A stretch of DNA of 64,000 nt. It comes from Betaproteobacteria bacterium SCN2 (lineage in GTDB: Bacteria > Pseudomonadota > Gammaproteobacteria > Burkholderiales > Thiobacillaceae). Every line of letters begins with the position of its first letter. Position 1 is the stretch's first letter. Positions 47,480 through 55,383 of this stretch are shown one piece after another. The position numbers and the translations under genes were made by a program. The stretch is from the NCBI GenBank assembly GCA_008923285.1, contig WBSG01000027.1, positions 124,001 through 188,000 of the forward strand, in the 5' to 3' direction. The notes under the pieces are model-generated. The model was not told where the DNA came from. It ran no database searches and was given only the letters and a program-made list of their open reading frames with translations.

Positions 47480-47555
47480 GTGGCTGTAGCTCAGTTGGTA
47501 GAGTCCAGGATTGTGATTCCTGTTGTCGTGGGTTCGAGTCCCATCAGCCACCCCA
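47480..47555 (+). tRNA. tRNA-His (anticodon GTG)
   Basis: Acceptor GTGGCTG/CAGCCAC, with a G at 47479 that would give the extra G-1 of histidine tRNAs opposite the C discriminator. Anticodon GTG at 47513-47515; encoded CCA. Confidence 0.95.
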
Positions 47556-47561
47556 CCCCCA

Positions 47562-47587
47562 ATTCCCCATTCCCCATTCCCCATTCC
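47562..47587. repeat. Period-7 tandem repeat after tRNA-His
   Basis: ATTCCCC is repeated three times plus a partial copy, starting seven bases after the tRNA. It is a simple-sequence run prone to slippage. Confidence 0.8.
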
Positions 47588-48080
47588 TACACACATAAAC
47601 CACCACGCATGTCGTGGCTGATGGGCGAGAACCCAGCCGACCCCCGCCCCAAGGCGGCGCATGCCGCACCCAGCAGGTGCGCAATTCCTCCTTCATACAG
47701 TAGCAACTGCCGATATTCCGGGGCTGTTCATCTGGCACGCCGGTTGCTCGATGTAAAACCGGGCATGCCGTTCATGCGGGCTTGCCCGACAATCTGCCCC
47801 GATCATTCCAGCGACCCTTCGGGGCCGTCTTTTTGGAGATCATGCACAGGACCCATGCACAGAAAATGAACAACCGGCCATACAATTTCCAGCATCTCTT
47901 GGGCAGACAGCCCGGGGAAGCGGCCCGCCGCTTCGGGCCAACCAAGCCAACACTCGTCAGTTTGGCCTTGCAGACAGCGTCGACTTGCCCGCAGCAGCGC
48001 GCTCCGGACATGTACTCTCGCATCCATCCGAACGGCGCGGCGTGCCGCCAGCCGCAGGGCTTGCGCACTTCGGACATGCC
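47588..48080 (+). other. Gene-free stretch with one terminator-like hairpin
   Basis: About 490 bp with no frame I would call a gene. At 47812-47834 a 6-bp stem with one mismatch (CGACCC/GGGCCG), a TTCG loop and TCTTTTT could end the tRNA transcript. Long antisense frames here are shadows of high GC. Confidence 0.5.
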
Positions 48081-48560
48081 ATGACCTGGCTGCAACTCAA
48101 GGGCGACCCCGCCATCCGCCAGGGCCTGTTCAGCCAGTGCCGGATCGAATCCGACATGGACAGGAACATAGGCAGCGTTCTCGATGCTGTCGATCAACTC
48201 ATGCGCGGACATGGCATCTTCCACGCCAAGCTGCATTTCTCCAGCAGTCGCGCAACCTTGTGGTCGGCCACCGACCCCATGCGCTACCGTGTGTACGTGC
48301 TGGAGGAAATCCTGTCGCCGGAAATCGGTCCCGCCTATCCCGCTATCGCCTATCCCAACGAAGCCTGCATCCCGCCCGAGCGTATCCGCCCCGTGCTGGA
48401 AAGACTGAAGGAACTGCGCCAGGTAGATGAGAACATGTACCTGCGCGCCGGTTCGCTCAACGTGGTGAACGGGCTGGTCGGGCTCAACTTCTCCTGCGAC
48501 GGCTCGCACTACCTGCGGGTGGAGGAATTTCTCTCGCGTGACACCCGGTTCTGGTTCTAG
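48081..48560 (+). CDS. Hypothetical protein, 159 residues
   Basis: Not recognised. From the ATG at 48081 it reads MTWLQLKGDPAIRQGLFSQC; upstream in-frame residues look non-coding. Soluble, with an alpha/beta look: DAVDQLMRGHGIFHAKLHF, then RYRVYVLEEILSPEIGPAYP and LNVVNGLVGLNFSCDGSHYL. Cysteines occur near residues 20, 94 and 139. It converges on the truncated haemoglobin gene and has no operon partner. Confidence 0.65.
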   Translation: MTWLQLKGDPAIRQGLFSQCRIESDMDRNIGSVLDAVDQLMRGHGIFHAKLHFSSSRATLWSATDPMRYRVYVLEEILSPEIGPAYPAIAYPNEACIPPERIRPVLERLKELRQVDENMYLRAGSLNVVNGLVGLNFSCDGSHYLRVEEFLSRDTRFWF

Positions 48561-48576
48561 CCGCGGCAGAACCGGC

Positions 48577-48939
48577 TCAGACGCGAATGATCTCGCCTTT
48601 CAGCGCATAGAGTATGGCGAGCACGTCCTTCTGCCTCGCCTCGTCGATCTTGTGCTTGTCGAGCGTCCCCATGATGTCATCCATCACGGCGAGGTATTCC
48701 TGCTCGCTGATGTTCATGCCCGTGTGCGCCGTGCGCATATCCCTGCCGCTGTACTTCTCCGGACCGCCGGAGCCCGCCGCGAAGAACTCGCGCGCCATTT
48801 TCTTGGCGTGCTCGATATCCTTTACGTTTTGAAAGCGGGTGCCCACCACGGAGTTGTTCAAGTGCGCGTCGATGACGTCGTCCACAATCCTGGAAATGCC
48901 CGGTGCGCCACCCAGGCGGTCATATAGCGAAGTGCTCAT
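48577..48939 (-). CDS. Truncated haemoglobin (group 1 type)
   Basis: 120 residues. LYDRLGGAPGISRIVDDVID at the N-terminus, a phenylalanine-rich E helix with REFFAAGSGGPEKYSGRDM, and the proximal histidine in TAHTGMNIS. Two adjacent ATGs are possible (48942, 48939); GGAG spacing favours the second. Such proteins bind O2 or NO and may protect respiration. Divergent from the PyrR-like gene. Confidence 0.9.
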   Translation of the reverse strand: MSTSLYDRLGGAPGISRIVDDVIDAHLNNSVVGTRFQNVKDIEHAKKMAREFFAAGSGGPEKYSGRDMRTAHTGMNISEQEYLAVMDDIMGTLDKHKIDEARQKDVLAILYALKGEIIRV

Positions 48940-49129
48940 CATGCTGCTCCTCATCAAGTCGGGACACGATGCAGGGCGGCGCCCGTGCGCCGCGGCATGC
49001 AAGTATTGTGTGTAGCACATGGATGCCCGACTCGACAGCTGGATGACGGCCGGATAGGCGAATTTTTTGCAAACCCCGATAAAATCGGAATTGCCCTTAT
49101 CGTTCACCGCCCAAACGGCTTACGCACAC

Positions 49130-49702
49130 ATGGACAAACCGCCCGGCAACCGCACCTGCCTGTATTCCACCGAGCAACTGGACGACATCGTCACCGGCAT
49201 GGCGCACCAGGCCGCTGGCTTCCTGGTCGGCCGCTCGAAGGTGGCCATCGTCGGCGTACTCAGGCGCGGCGGTCCGCTCGCAGACCGGCTGCACCAGCGC
49301 CTGCAGGACGTCTACGGTCTGCGTGACTGCCTGCGCCTGGACCTGAAAATCCAGCGCTACGCCGACGACCTTACCCTGCTCTACCCGGAAACTCGCCTCA
49401 CCGAGAATGCCGAACAGGCCGCGCTCGAGCTGGCAGGCTACACCGTGCTGGTGGTGGACGACGTCATGTACCGCGGCCACTCCATGCTGCGCGCCGTGGA
49501 GTACCTGGCGCGGAAGCAGCCGGCGGAAATGCGCACCGTGGTGCTGGTCGACCGCGGTGCCGCCAAGCTGCCGGTGCGCACCGACATCGTCGGCGTGCGT
49601 CTGGACGTGGCGCCGAGCGACGTCATCGAATGCAACGTGCCGCCTTACGAGGACGAATTCAGGATCGACCTTCTGCAACTGGATCGCACCGGAACGGTCT
49701 GA
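49130..49702 (+). CDS. PyrR-like phosphoribosyltransferase
   Basis: 190 residues. The PRPP-binding motif is VLVVDDVMYRGHSMLRAVEY. An N-terminal VGVLRRGGPLADRLHQRL and the late RGAAKLPVRTDIVGVRLDV match PyrR, the bifunctional pyrimidine attenuation protein/uracil phosphoribosyltransferase. No pyrimidine genes are adjacent here, so the role may be uracil salvage or regulation elsewhere. The ATG at 49130 lacks a strong ribosome site. It is preceded by a CCGAT-AAA-ATCGG palindrome at about 49077. Confidence 0.85.
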   Translation: MDKPPGNRTCLYSTEQLDDIVTGMAHQAAGFLVGRSKVAIVGVLRRGGPLADRLHQRLQDVYGLRDCLRLDLKIQRYADDLTLLYPETRLTENAEQAALELAGYTVLVVDDVMYRGHSMLRAVEYLARKQPAEMRTVVLVDRGAAKLPVRTDIVGVRLDVAPSDVIECNVPPYEDEFRIDLLQLDRTGTV

Positions 49703-49732
49703 GCGGCAAATCCGTTCCCGCGAGAGGACGAC

Positions 49733-50656
49733 ATGAAGAAAAACCCTGACCCCATCCGCCGCAGGCTGCTGGGCACGATCGTCGCCGCCCCCCTGCTCTG
49801 GCCTGCCGCCGGCGCTGCCCAGCAAACCCGCCCCGCCACCCGCGCCATCCCCTCCAGCGGCGAGACCATTCCGCTCGTTGGATTAGGCAGCTGGATCACC
49901 TTCAACGTCGGCAGGGACCATGCCGCGCGCGACGCTTCCACAGAAGTCATGCGCAACTTTTTCCTGCACGGCGGCCAGCTCATCGACAGTTCGCCCATGT
50001 ACGGCTCGGCGCAGGAGGTCATCGGTTACGGACTGAACAAGCTCGGCCGGCCGGCCAATCTGTTTTCCGCCGACAAGGTATGGATTTCCGGCGGCACTAA
50101 GGGCCCTGCGCAAATCGAGCAATCGCGCCGGCTGTGGGGCGTGCCGCGTTTCGATCTTTTGCAGGTGCACAACCTGCTTTCCTGGGAAGAACATTTGCCG
50201 ACGCTGTTCGCCATGAAGGCTGCGGGACGCCTGCGCTACGTCGGCATCACCACTTCGCACGGCCGCCGCCACGGCGAACTGGAAAAAATCATGAACAGCC
50301 AGCCGCTGGATTTCGTGCAGCTCACCTACAACCTCCACGACCGCGAAGCCGAGCAGCGCCTGCTGCCGCTCGCGCGCGAACGCGGCATCGCCGTCATCGT
50401 CAACCGCCCCTTCCAGCAAGGCGCCCTGCTCGACCGCCTCATGCGCCATCGCCTGCCGGCGTGGGCGGCGGAAATCGACTGCACCAGCTGGGCGCAGTTC
50501 GCGCTCAAGTTCGCCACCTCACACCCGGCAGTCACCTGCGCCATCCCCGCCACCACCCGCGTCGACCATGTCGTCGAGAACATGCGAGCCGCCACCGGGC
50601 GCCTGCCGGACGCGGCCATGCGCGCGCGCATGGCCGCCCATGTCGAAAGGCTTTGA
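49733..50656 (+). CDS. Tat-exported aldo/keto reductase
   Basis: 307 residues. A twin-arginine signal (PIRRRLLGTIVAAPLLWPAA) precedes a TIM-barrel reductase with IPLVGLGSW, LIDSSPMYGSAQEVIGYGLN (catalytic Asp/Tyr), FDLLQVHNL, and CAIPATTRVDHVVENMRAAT for NADP. An exported NADP-type reductase is unusual but such Tat-linked members are known. The AAGDISTR-type lysine motif is weak (KVWISGGTKG). It overlaps the next gene by one base. Confidence 0.85.
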   Translation: MKKNPDPIRRRLLGTIVAAPLLWPAAGAAQQTRPATRAIPSSGETIPLVGLGSWITFNVGRDHAARDASTEVMRNFFLHGGQLIDSSPMYGSAQEVIGYGLNKLGRPANLFSADKVWISGGTKGPAQIEQSRRLWGVPRFDLLQVHNLLSWEEHLPTLFAMKAAGRLRYVGITTSHGRRHGELEKIMNSQPLDFVQLTYNLHDREAEQRLLPLARERGIAVIVNRPFQQGALLDRLMRHRLPAWAAEIDCTSWAQFALKFATSHPAVTCAIPATTRVDHVVENMRAATGRLPDAAMRARMAAHVERL

Positions 50657-51330
50657 TGAGCGAGTGGTGGACCTACGACCTGCGCGACCTGCTGCTGTTC
50701 TCGCCGCAGACCTACTACCGCCAGTTCGAACTGCACAACTTCGAGTGGTGGCCCTTGCCCATGCTTGGGCTGGCGCTGGGTTTTGCGCAGCTGTTGTCGC
50801 CAAGCCGTGGCGTCCCCAGGTCGAAGCGGCTTGCCCTCGCCACCCTGGCGCTGTGCTGGGTCTGGGTCGCCTGGGCCTTCCTCTGGCAGCGCTATAGCGC
50901 CATCAATCCGGCCGGCGGCTATTTCGCCCTCGCGTTCACGATCGAGGCGCTGCTTCTGCTTTGGCTGGCGATCACACATGGCGGACCGCGGGCTGAAGAC
51001 GTGTCCGCAGTCCGCCGTTACACCGGTACGGGCATCTTGCTGTATGCGCTGTTGCTCCACCCCCTGGCCGGCCTCTTACAGGGCAGAAGCCTGGCCCAGG
51101 CGGAAATTCTCGGCATGGCCCCCGACCCGACGGCGCTGGCCGCGCTCGGCATTCTGCTGATGGCCTGCGGGCGCAATTTCTGGCTGTTCGCCCTGATCCC
51201 ACTGCTGTGGTGCCTCATTTCCGGGGCCACCCTGTGGGCGATGCAAACCGCGGATTTCTTCGTTTCCCCGCTCCTTGCGCTGTTGGCGGTTGCATCCGCC
51301 GCAGCGGGCAAGCCATCGATCGTGCGCTGA
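50656..51330 (+). CDS. Polytopic membrane protein, DUF6064-like
   Basis: 224 residues with about six membrane segments and the N-terminal signature MSEWWTYDLRDLLLFSPQTY, followed by YRQFELHNFEWWP. Function unknown. It starts within the stop codon of the reductase gene, so the pair is translationally coupled. Confidence 0.75.
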   Translation: MSEWWTYDLRDLLLFSPQTYYRQFELHNFEWWPLPMLGLALGFAQLLSPSRGVPRSKRLALATLALCWVWVAWAFLWQRYSAINPAGGYFALAFTIEALLLLWLAITHGGPRAEDVSAVRRYTGTGILLYALLLHPLAGLLQGRSLAQAEILGMAPDPTALAALGILLMACGRNFWLFALIPLLWCLISGATLWAMQTADFFVSPLLALLAVASAAAGKPSIVR

Positions 51331-51512
51331 ATCGAACACGCATCGACGGCCCCTCCGCGCCGCAGCATGCAAGGCCGTGTTGCCGGCGAGCAAATCCATG
51401 CGGCGCGCATATGTATGTTTGGTACAGGCTGGTCTATAAACAGAGCCCCCCACCTCCGGCGCAAGCGAAGTGCCGGAATCATGGGCGCTTCGCAGCGCCA
51501 AAGGAGCCGAAC

Positions 51513-51821
51513 ATGGAATCCACCAGCCAGGGCCGCATCGTGCATGATTTCAACGTCGCCAACTACGTGGCCACCGACCCGTTGCCGCGCGACCAGTCGC
51601 AGAGCACGCGCCTGCATCAGCCCGAACAAATGCTGACCAGCATCGATCCGATCACCGGCCGCGACATCGAAGATCTGGAAGGACATCCATACCTCGTCGA
51701 CGGCAATGTCACCATGTACTTCGAATCGGAAGAAACCCGCCAGCAGTACCTGGACACACCCATCGACCATCCCTTCCATCTGGTCGACAATCCGACCGAC
51801 GAGGGCTACGACGAAGGCTGA
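51513..51821 (+). CDS. Hypothetical protein, 102 residues
   Basis: Not recognised. Acidic, no cysteine, no membrane span. Its clear features are LTSIDPITGRDIEDLEGHPY, VDGNVTMYFESEETRQQYLD and TPIDHPFHLVDNPTDEGYDE. The middle part resembles a small ligand-binding strand pair, but this is only visual. AAGGAG lies 7 bases before the ATG. The 180 bases before it hold no gene. Confidence 0.7.
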   Translation: MESTSQGRIVHDFNVANYVATDPLPRDQSQSTRLHQPEQMLTSIDPITGRDIEDLEGHPYLVDGNVTMYFESEETRQQYLDTPIDHPFHLVDNPTDEGYDEG

Positions 51822-51823
51822 TT

Positions 51824-51911
51824 CACAAGGAGGACGTGGAGACAAGAGAGAAGCCTTTTTGACAATGTGTTTCCGTCTCGCTTCAATTCCTGTCCGCTTG
51901 TCCTCCTTGTG
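51824..51911. repeat. Purine/pyrimidine inverted repeat, copy 7 (between convergent genes)
   Basis: CACAAGGAGGAC (51824-51835) and GTCCTCCTTGTG (51900-51911) are perfect reverse complements. The inner arms continue as GTGGAGACAAGAGAGAAG and TTCCTGTCCGCTT with looser pairing. The outer arm matches copies 1 and 2. Confidence 0.75.
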
Positions 51912-51937
51912 CAAAATTCGGTTTTTTCATCTACGGC

Positions 51938-52804
51938 TCAGCTTGTCGTTGACCTGCCGCGCATTTCCTTCTGCGCCAGCATGCGCAGGCCTTCCAGCGC
52001 GTGGTTGAGCGTGTCATGGTAGCTTTCGCGCGGGAACACGACATAGGCCGGCTGCCTGAACACCGGACTGTCCGGCACGAGCTGCAGGCAGCCGGTGTCG
52101 AGATGCTCGCGCACCAGCCGTTCGGGAAAATAGCCCGAACCGCCGTAGGCTAGCGCCTGCTGCATGGCGAGCCAGCCGATGTTGACGGTCATGGCCGGCG
52201 AGGCCACATCCGGGTAATGCTCGCTGAACTGCGCATGGAACTCCGGCCCCCAGTCGATGTGGATGTAGTCCTCGCCGGTCCAGCCGCTCTCGCGCGGCGA
52301 AGCCACCAGCAGCAGGGTCTCGTCGAACAGGTGTTCGATCACCAGCCCGGGGCGCGTCACCGGCGTGTACATCGCGCCGATGTCGACCGTGCCCTCGATC
52401 AGCCCCTGCATGATGTCCGCCTCGAAACCGATTTCCAGGCGCAGCGACACGTCCGGCGCGGCCTTGCGCATCCAGTTCACCCAGCGCGGCAGGAAGCCTT
52501 CCCAGAGGGCGATGCGCGCACTCATGGTCAGCACGTCGTGGTAGCCCTGCGGCAGGCCCACGTCGTGGCGCGCCTGCTCCAGCGTACGCACCAGGTTCTT
52601 GGCGTGGACCAGAAAACGCTTGCCCGCCGCAGTCAGTTCGGCGCCGTTGCGCCCGCGCACGAACAGCTTCGCGCCCAGCTGGCCTTCCAAAGTCTGCACA
52701 CGCGCGCTGACGGTGGACTGCGTGACGTGCAGCTTGCCGGCAGCGGCAACGAAGTTCCCGGTGGCCGCCACGGCGAGGAAAGTGCGCGCAAGTTCGATAT
52801 CCAT
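51938..52804 (-). CDS. LysR-type transcriptional regulator
   Basis: 288 residues from the ATG at 52804. N-terminal winged HTH (MDIELARTFLAVAATGNFVA then AAGKLHVTQSTVSARVQTLE). The C-terminal effector domain carries the usual cleft motifs (VDIGAMYTPV, GLVIEHLFDETLLLVA). Divergent from a dsrC-like gene across a 124-bp AT-rich gap with a clear palindrome. It probably controls that gene and itself; a sulfur-compound effector is inferred. Confidence 0.92.
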   Translation of the reverse strand: MDIELARTFLAVAATGNFVAAAGKLHVTQSTVSARVQTLEGQLGAKLFVRGRNGAELTAAGKRFLVHAKNLVRTLEQARHDVGLPQGYHDVLTMSARIALWEGFLPRWVNWMRKAAPDVSLRLEIGFEADIMQGLIEGTVDIGAMYTPVTRPGLVIEHLFDETLLLVASPRESGWTGEDYIHIDWGPEFHAQFSEHYPDVASPAMTVNIGWLAMQQALAYGGSGYFPERLVREHLDTGCLQLVPDSPVFRQPAYVVFPRESYHDTLNHALEGLRMLAQKEMRGRSTTS

Positions 52805-52828
52805 GTCAAATTCCCCAAGCCAGGTAAG

Positions 52829-52851
52829 TAATATCGGTTTATTCGATATTA
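52829..52851. promoter_or_regulatory. LysR-type operator palindrome
   Basis: TAATATCG and CGATATTA are perfect 8-bp reverse complements around GTTTATT. The site contains the T-N11-A core expected of LysR-family boxes and lies 25 bp upstream of lysR and 78 bp upstream of the dsrC-like gene, in an AT-rich island. Confidence 0.75.
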
Positions 52852-52928
52852 AATAGCAAAATTTATCGTTTTTCAAATAGTTAGGCCGGGCGTAGACTGC
52901 ATTCAACCTGAACGAAAGGAGATGCAAA

Positions 52929-53267
52929 ATGAACGCTCCCGCCTCCCTGAATACCCTGATGCCCCAGCGCGATGCCGAGGGTTACCTGGTCGAGCCGGCC
53001 GACTGGAACGAGGACATCGCCAAGGTCCTGGCCGCCGAGGAAGACATCGTAATGAGCGACGACCACTGGTCTGTCATCCGTTTCATGCGCGACTACTACG
53101 ACGAACACCAGGTCGCCGCCGACGCCCGCTTCGTCATCAAGCACCTGGAAGAGCGCATCGGCAAGGATGCACGCAAGAAGCTGTTCGAGCTGTTCCCCTA
53201 CGGACACGTCAAGCAGACTTGCAAGATTGCCGGCATGAAGCGCCCGCGTGCCTGGAGCACGGGCTGA
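52929..53267 (+). CDS. DsrC/TusE-family protein with only the inner cysteine
   Basis: 112 residues, collinear with DsrC (GYLVEPADWNEDIAKVLAAE; DDHWSVIRFMRDYYDEHQV; LFPYGHVKQTCKIAG). Cys98 matches the inner cysteine of DsrC, but the penultimate cysteine is lost: Trp109 stands there and two extra residues follow. It cannot form the intramolecular disulfide of DsrC. TusE keeps the other cysteine, so this is neither. GAAAGGAG precedes the ATG. Confidence 0.9.
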   Translation: MNAPASLNTLMPQRDAEGYLVEPADWNEDIAKVLAAEEDIVMSDDHWSVIRFMRDYYDEHQVAADARFVIKHLEERIGKDARKKLFELFPYGHVKQTCKIAGMKRPRAWSTG

Positions 53268-53416
53268 CCGAAACCCCTGATACACGACAAGCAGTTCTAA
53301 CCGCAACCCATGCGCACGCCCAGCAGGCGGTCAGGCTTGCCTGCTGGTGTCTTTTTTGTGTGCCAAAACAAGGCTCTGCGGAATCCAACAAGACGACGAA
53401 GTGAGGGAAATACTTG

Positions 53417-54118
53417 ATGGTGCGCAAACTTGCCTATTCGGTCTCCGAACGGGAGCACTGGATATCCGGCGCCGGCGGAGTACTCGGCATTTTTCTGGCC
53501 TGGTGGGTCAGCAAACTCACACTCGACGACCATACCGCCATCCTGGTCGCCTCCTCGATGGGTTCCACGGCCGTGCTGCTGTTCGCTGCCCCGCATGGCG
53601 CCATGTCGCAGCCCTGGGCGGTATTCGGCGGCCACCTGGTCTCGTCCATCATCGGCGTCACCTGCCTGCTCTGGATCCCGAACGACCCCATGTGGGCCGC
53701 CTCGCTGGCCGTGGGCCTCTCGATCACCGCGATGTACATCCTGCGCTGCTTGCATGCACCGGGCGGCGCCTCGGCGCTGGCCGCCGTGCTCGGCGGCGAT
53801 ACCGTGCTGGCCATGGGCTATGAATTCGTGCTGAGCCCAATCATGCTCAATGCGCTGATCATGCTGGCCGTGGCAATCGTGTACAACTATCCCTTCCTTT
53901 GGCGCCGCTACCCGCAGGCATGGGCCAGAAGGCAATCGCACCCCGGCGAAAAGGCCATGATCCCGCACAGCCGCCTGGTCTATGCACTGTCGCAGATCGA
54001 TACCTTCGTCGACGTCACCGACGAGGACCTGCAGCGCATCTACGAACTCGCCATGCAGGACGAGCCCAAGGCCGCGGAGGCTTCCGGCAAACTGGCCGCG
54101 CAGTCTTCGCGTGCCTGA
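53417..54118 (+). CDS. HPP-family membrane protein
   Basis: 233 residues. Four or five membrane helices (EHWISGAGGVLGIFLAWWVS; AILVASSMGSTAVLLFAAPH) with the family's PH-x-A-x-S-Q-P-W motif and the HAPGGASALAAVLGG loop. The last ~65 residues are a soluble, charged tail. HPP proteins are membrane proteins of uncertain substrate; some are linked to nitrite transport. It follows the dsrC-like gene by 150 bp. An upstream TTG at 53414 is unnecessary. Confidence 0.85.
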   Translation: MVRKLAYSVSEREHWISGAGGVLGIFLAWWVSKLTLDDHTAILVASSMGSTAVLLFAAPHGAMSQPWAVFGGHLVSSIIGVTCLLWIPNDPMWAASLAVGLSITAMYILRCLHAPGGASALAAVLGGDTVLAMGYEFVLSPIMLNALIMLAVAIVYNYPFLWRRYPQAWARRQSHPGEKAMIPHSRLVYALSQIDTFVDVTDEDLQRIYELAMQDEPKAAEASGKLAAQSSRA

Positions 54119-54213
54119 GCGCCGCCCGGCTCATCTGCCGCCTGTCGGCAAGCGTGCTCACTGCCCCGTATAACGAAAACACCGGGGGAGTGCAAAGGTG
54201 GTGGACGGCTACC

Positions 54214-54489
54214 GTGCTGGTTGTGGACGACGAAGCCGCGGTAGACGAGTTCATGTCGACCCTGCTCGAAGACCGGGGACTGGAAGTCACTGCCATGGAT
54301 GGCCACAGTCACCGCGCGCGACATCTTCGCCGAGACCCCGCACTATCCGTGGTGCTTTATGCCGGCTATCGCGAAGCGCTTGACGACGATGCCATCAACA
54401 AGATCGGCGGGCGTGCCGTGGTGCGCAAGCCGGTGGATACCGAAGAACTGCATGCGCTCTTGAGCGCCCTGCTCACCGGGTGCGTCTGA
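54214..54489 (+). pseudogene. Response-regulator receiver with an internal deletion
   Basis: A frame from GTG 54214 (or 54190) reads VLVVDDEAAVDEFMSTLLED, a perfect receiver start, and ends like one (AVVRKPVDTEELHALLSALL, with the conserved Lys). The middle, where the phospho-accepting Asp and the MPGMDG-type turn should lie, is missing: MDGHSHRARHLRRDPALSVV joins early and late parts directly. About 25 residues are lost in frame, so it cannot be phosphorylated normally. Either decaying or a non-phosphorylated receiver. Confidence 0.6.
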
Positions 54490-54493
54490 TGGC

Positions 54494-55288
54494 TCACGCG
54501 TGCATGCCCGCAGGCTTGGCATCGCCCGTGCCTTGCGGCCTGGGTGAAGACACGTCCCGAAAGCGCAGCATGTCCGCGACGCGCGCCGAGGCGCCCTCGT
54601 AGAAGCCGGTCGCCGGCACGAAATCTCGCGGGTTGTGGAAAGTGCCGAACAGCATGTCGTAAAGCGGCAGGTCGGCATAATTGCCCGCGTGCACCCCGCG
54701 CTGGTGATGGCGCGAATGGCTCTCCGGCCGCTGCACGATGTAGCCCAGCCAGCGCGGCGTGCGGATGTTGCTGTGCTGGAAAATGCTCATGAAAGTGGTG
54801 GACAGCAGCACGACGGTCGCCGCCTCGGCCGTGATGCCCACCATCAAGCTCAGGCACAGGCTGGAGAGCACGGTCCAGCCGACCATGTCGAGCGGGCTGA
54901 ACCAGAACGCGCTATAGGAATCGAGCCGCTCGGAACTGTGGTGCATCTGATGGAAAGTCCGCCACAGCATGGGCGAGGCGTGCATCGTCCGATGCCAGGC
55001 GTAGATGCCGGCCTCGATCACCAGCAGCCCGATCAGCGCCCCGCCCCAGGTGCCGAGCGGCGAGAGATTGACCAGTTGATACTGCACGAGCCACTCCGTC
55101 CACACCAAGGGCAGGTAGGACGAAAGAAAGAAAAACATGCCAAAGGCGGCAAGCCCGCGCCACTTCCAGCCGGCTACTTTCGGCAGCGGCCGCCCGGGCG
55201 CAAGCGCCTCCCACAGCATGAGTCCGCCATAGAGGGCGAAGACGGCGAGTGAAATCGGGTCGAGCAAGAGTTCGATCGGGGTTGGCAT
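54494..55288 (-). CDS. Sterol desaturase/fatty acid hydroxylase family protein
   Basis: 264 residues with four membrane segments and the three histidine boxes of the diiron hydroxylase family: WHRTMHASP, FHQMHHSSERLDS and SRHHQRGVHAGN. It would hydroxylate or desaturate a lipid at the membrane. It is divergent from an AraC-type regulator with a 95-bp gap, a typical regulator-target pair. Confidence 0.9.
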   Translation of the reverse strand: MPTPIELLLDPISLAVFALYGGLMLWEALAPGRPLPKVAGWKWRGLAAFGMFFFLSSYLPLVWTEWLVQYQLVNLSPLGTWGGALIGLLVIEAGIYAWHRTMHASPMLWRTFHQMHHSSERLDSYSAFWFSPLDMVGWTVLSSLCLSLMVGITAEAATVVLLSTTFMSIFQHSNIRTPRWLGYIVQRPESHSRHHQRGVHAGNYADLPLYDMLFGTFHNPRDFVPATGFYEGASARVADMLRFRDVSSPRPQGTGDAKPAGMHA

Positions 55289-55383
55289 GATGGACCTCCT
55301 TCTGCTTGAATTGAGGTTCCACTGTAGGCCAGCGGACCTTCAAGCACTCAAGCCATTTCGGCAAGGAACCGGACGATTCGGCC

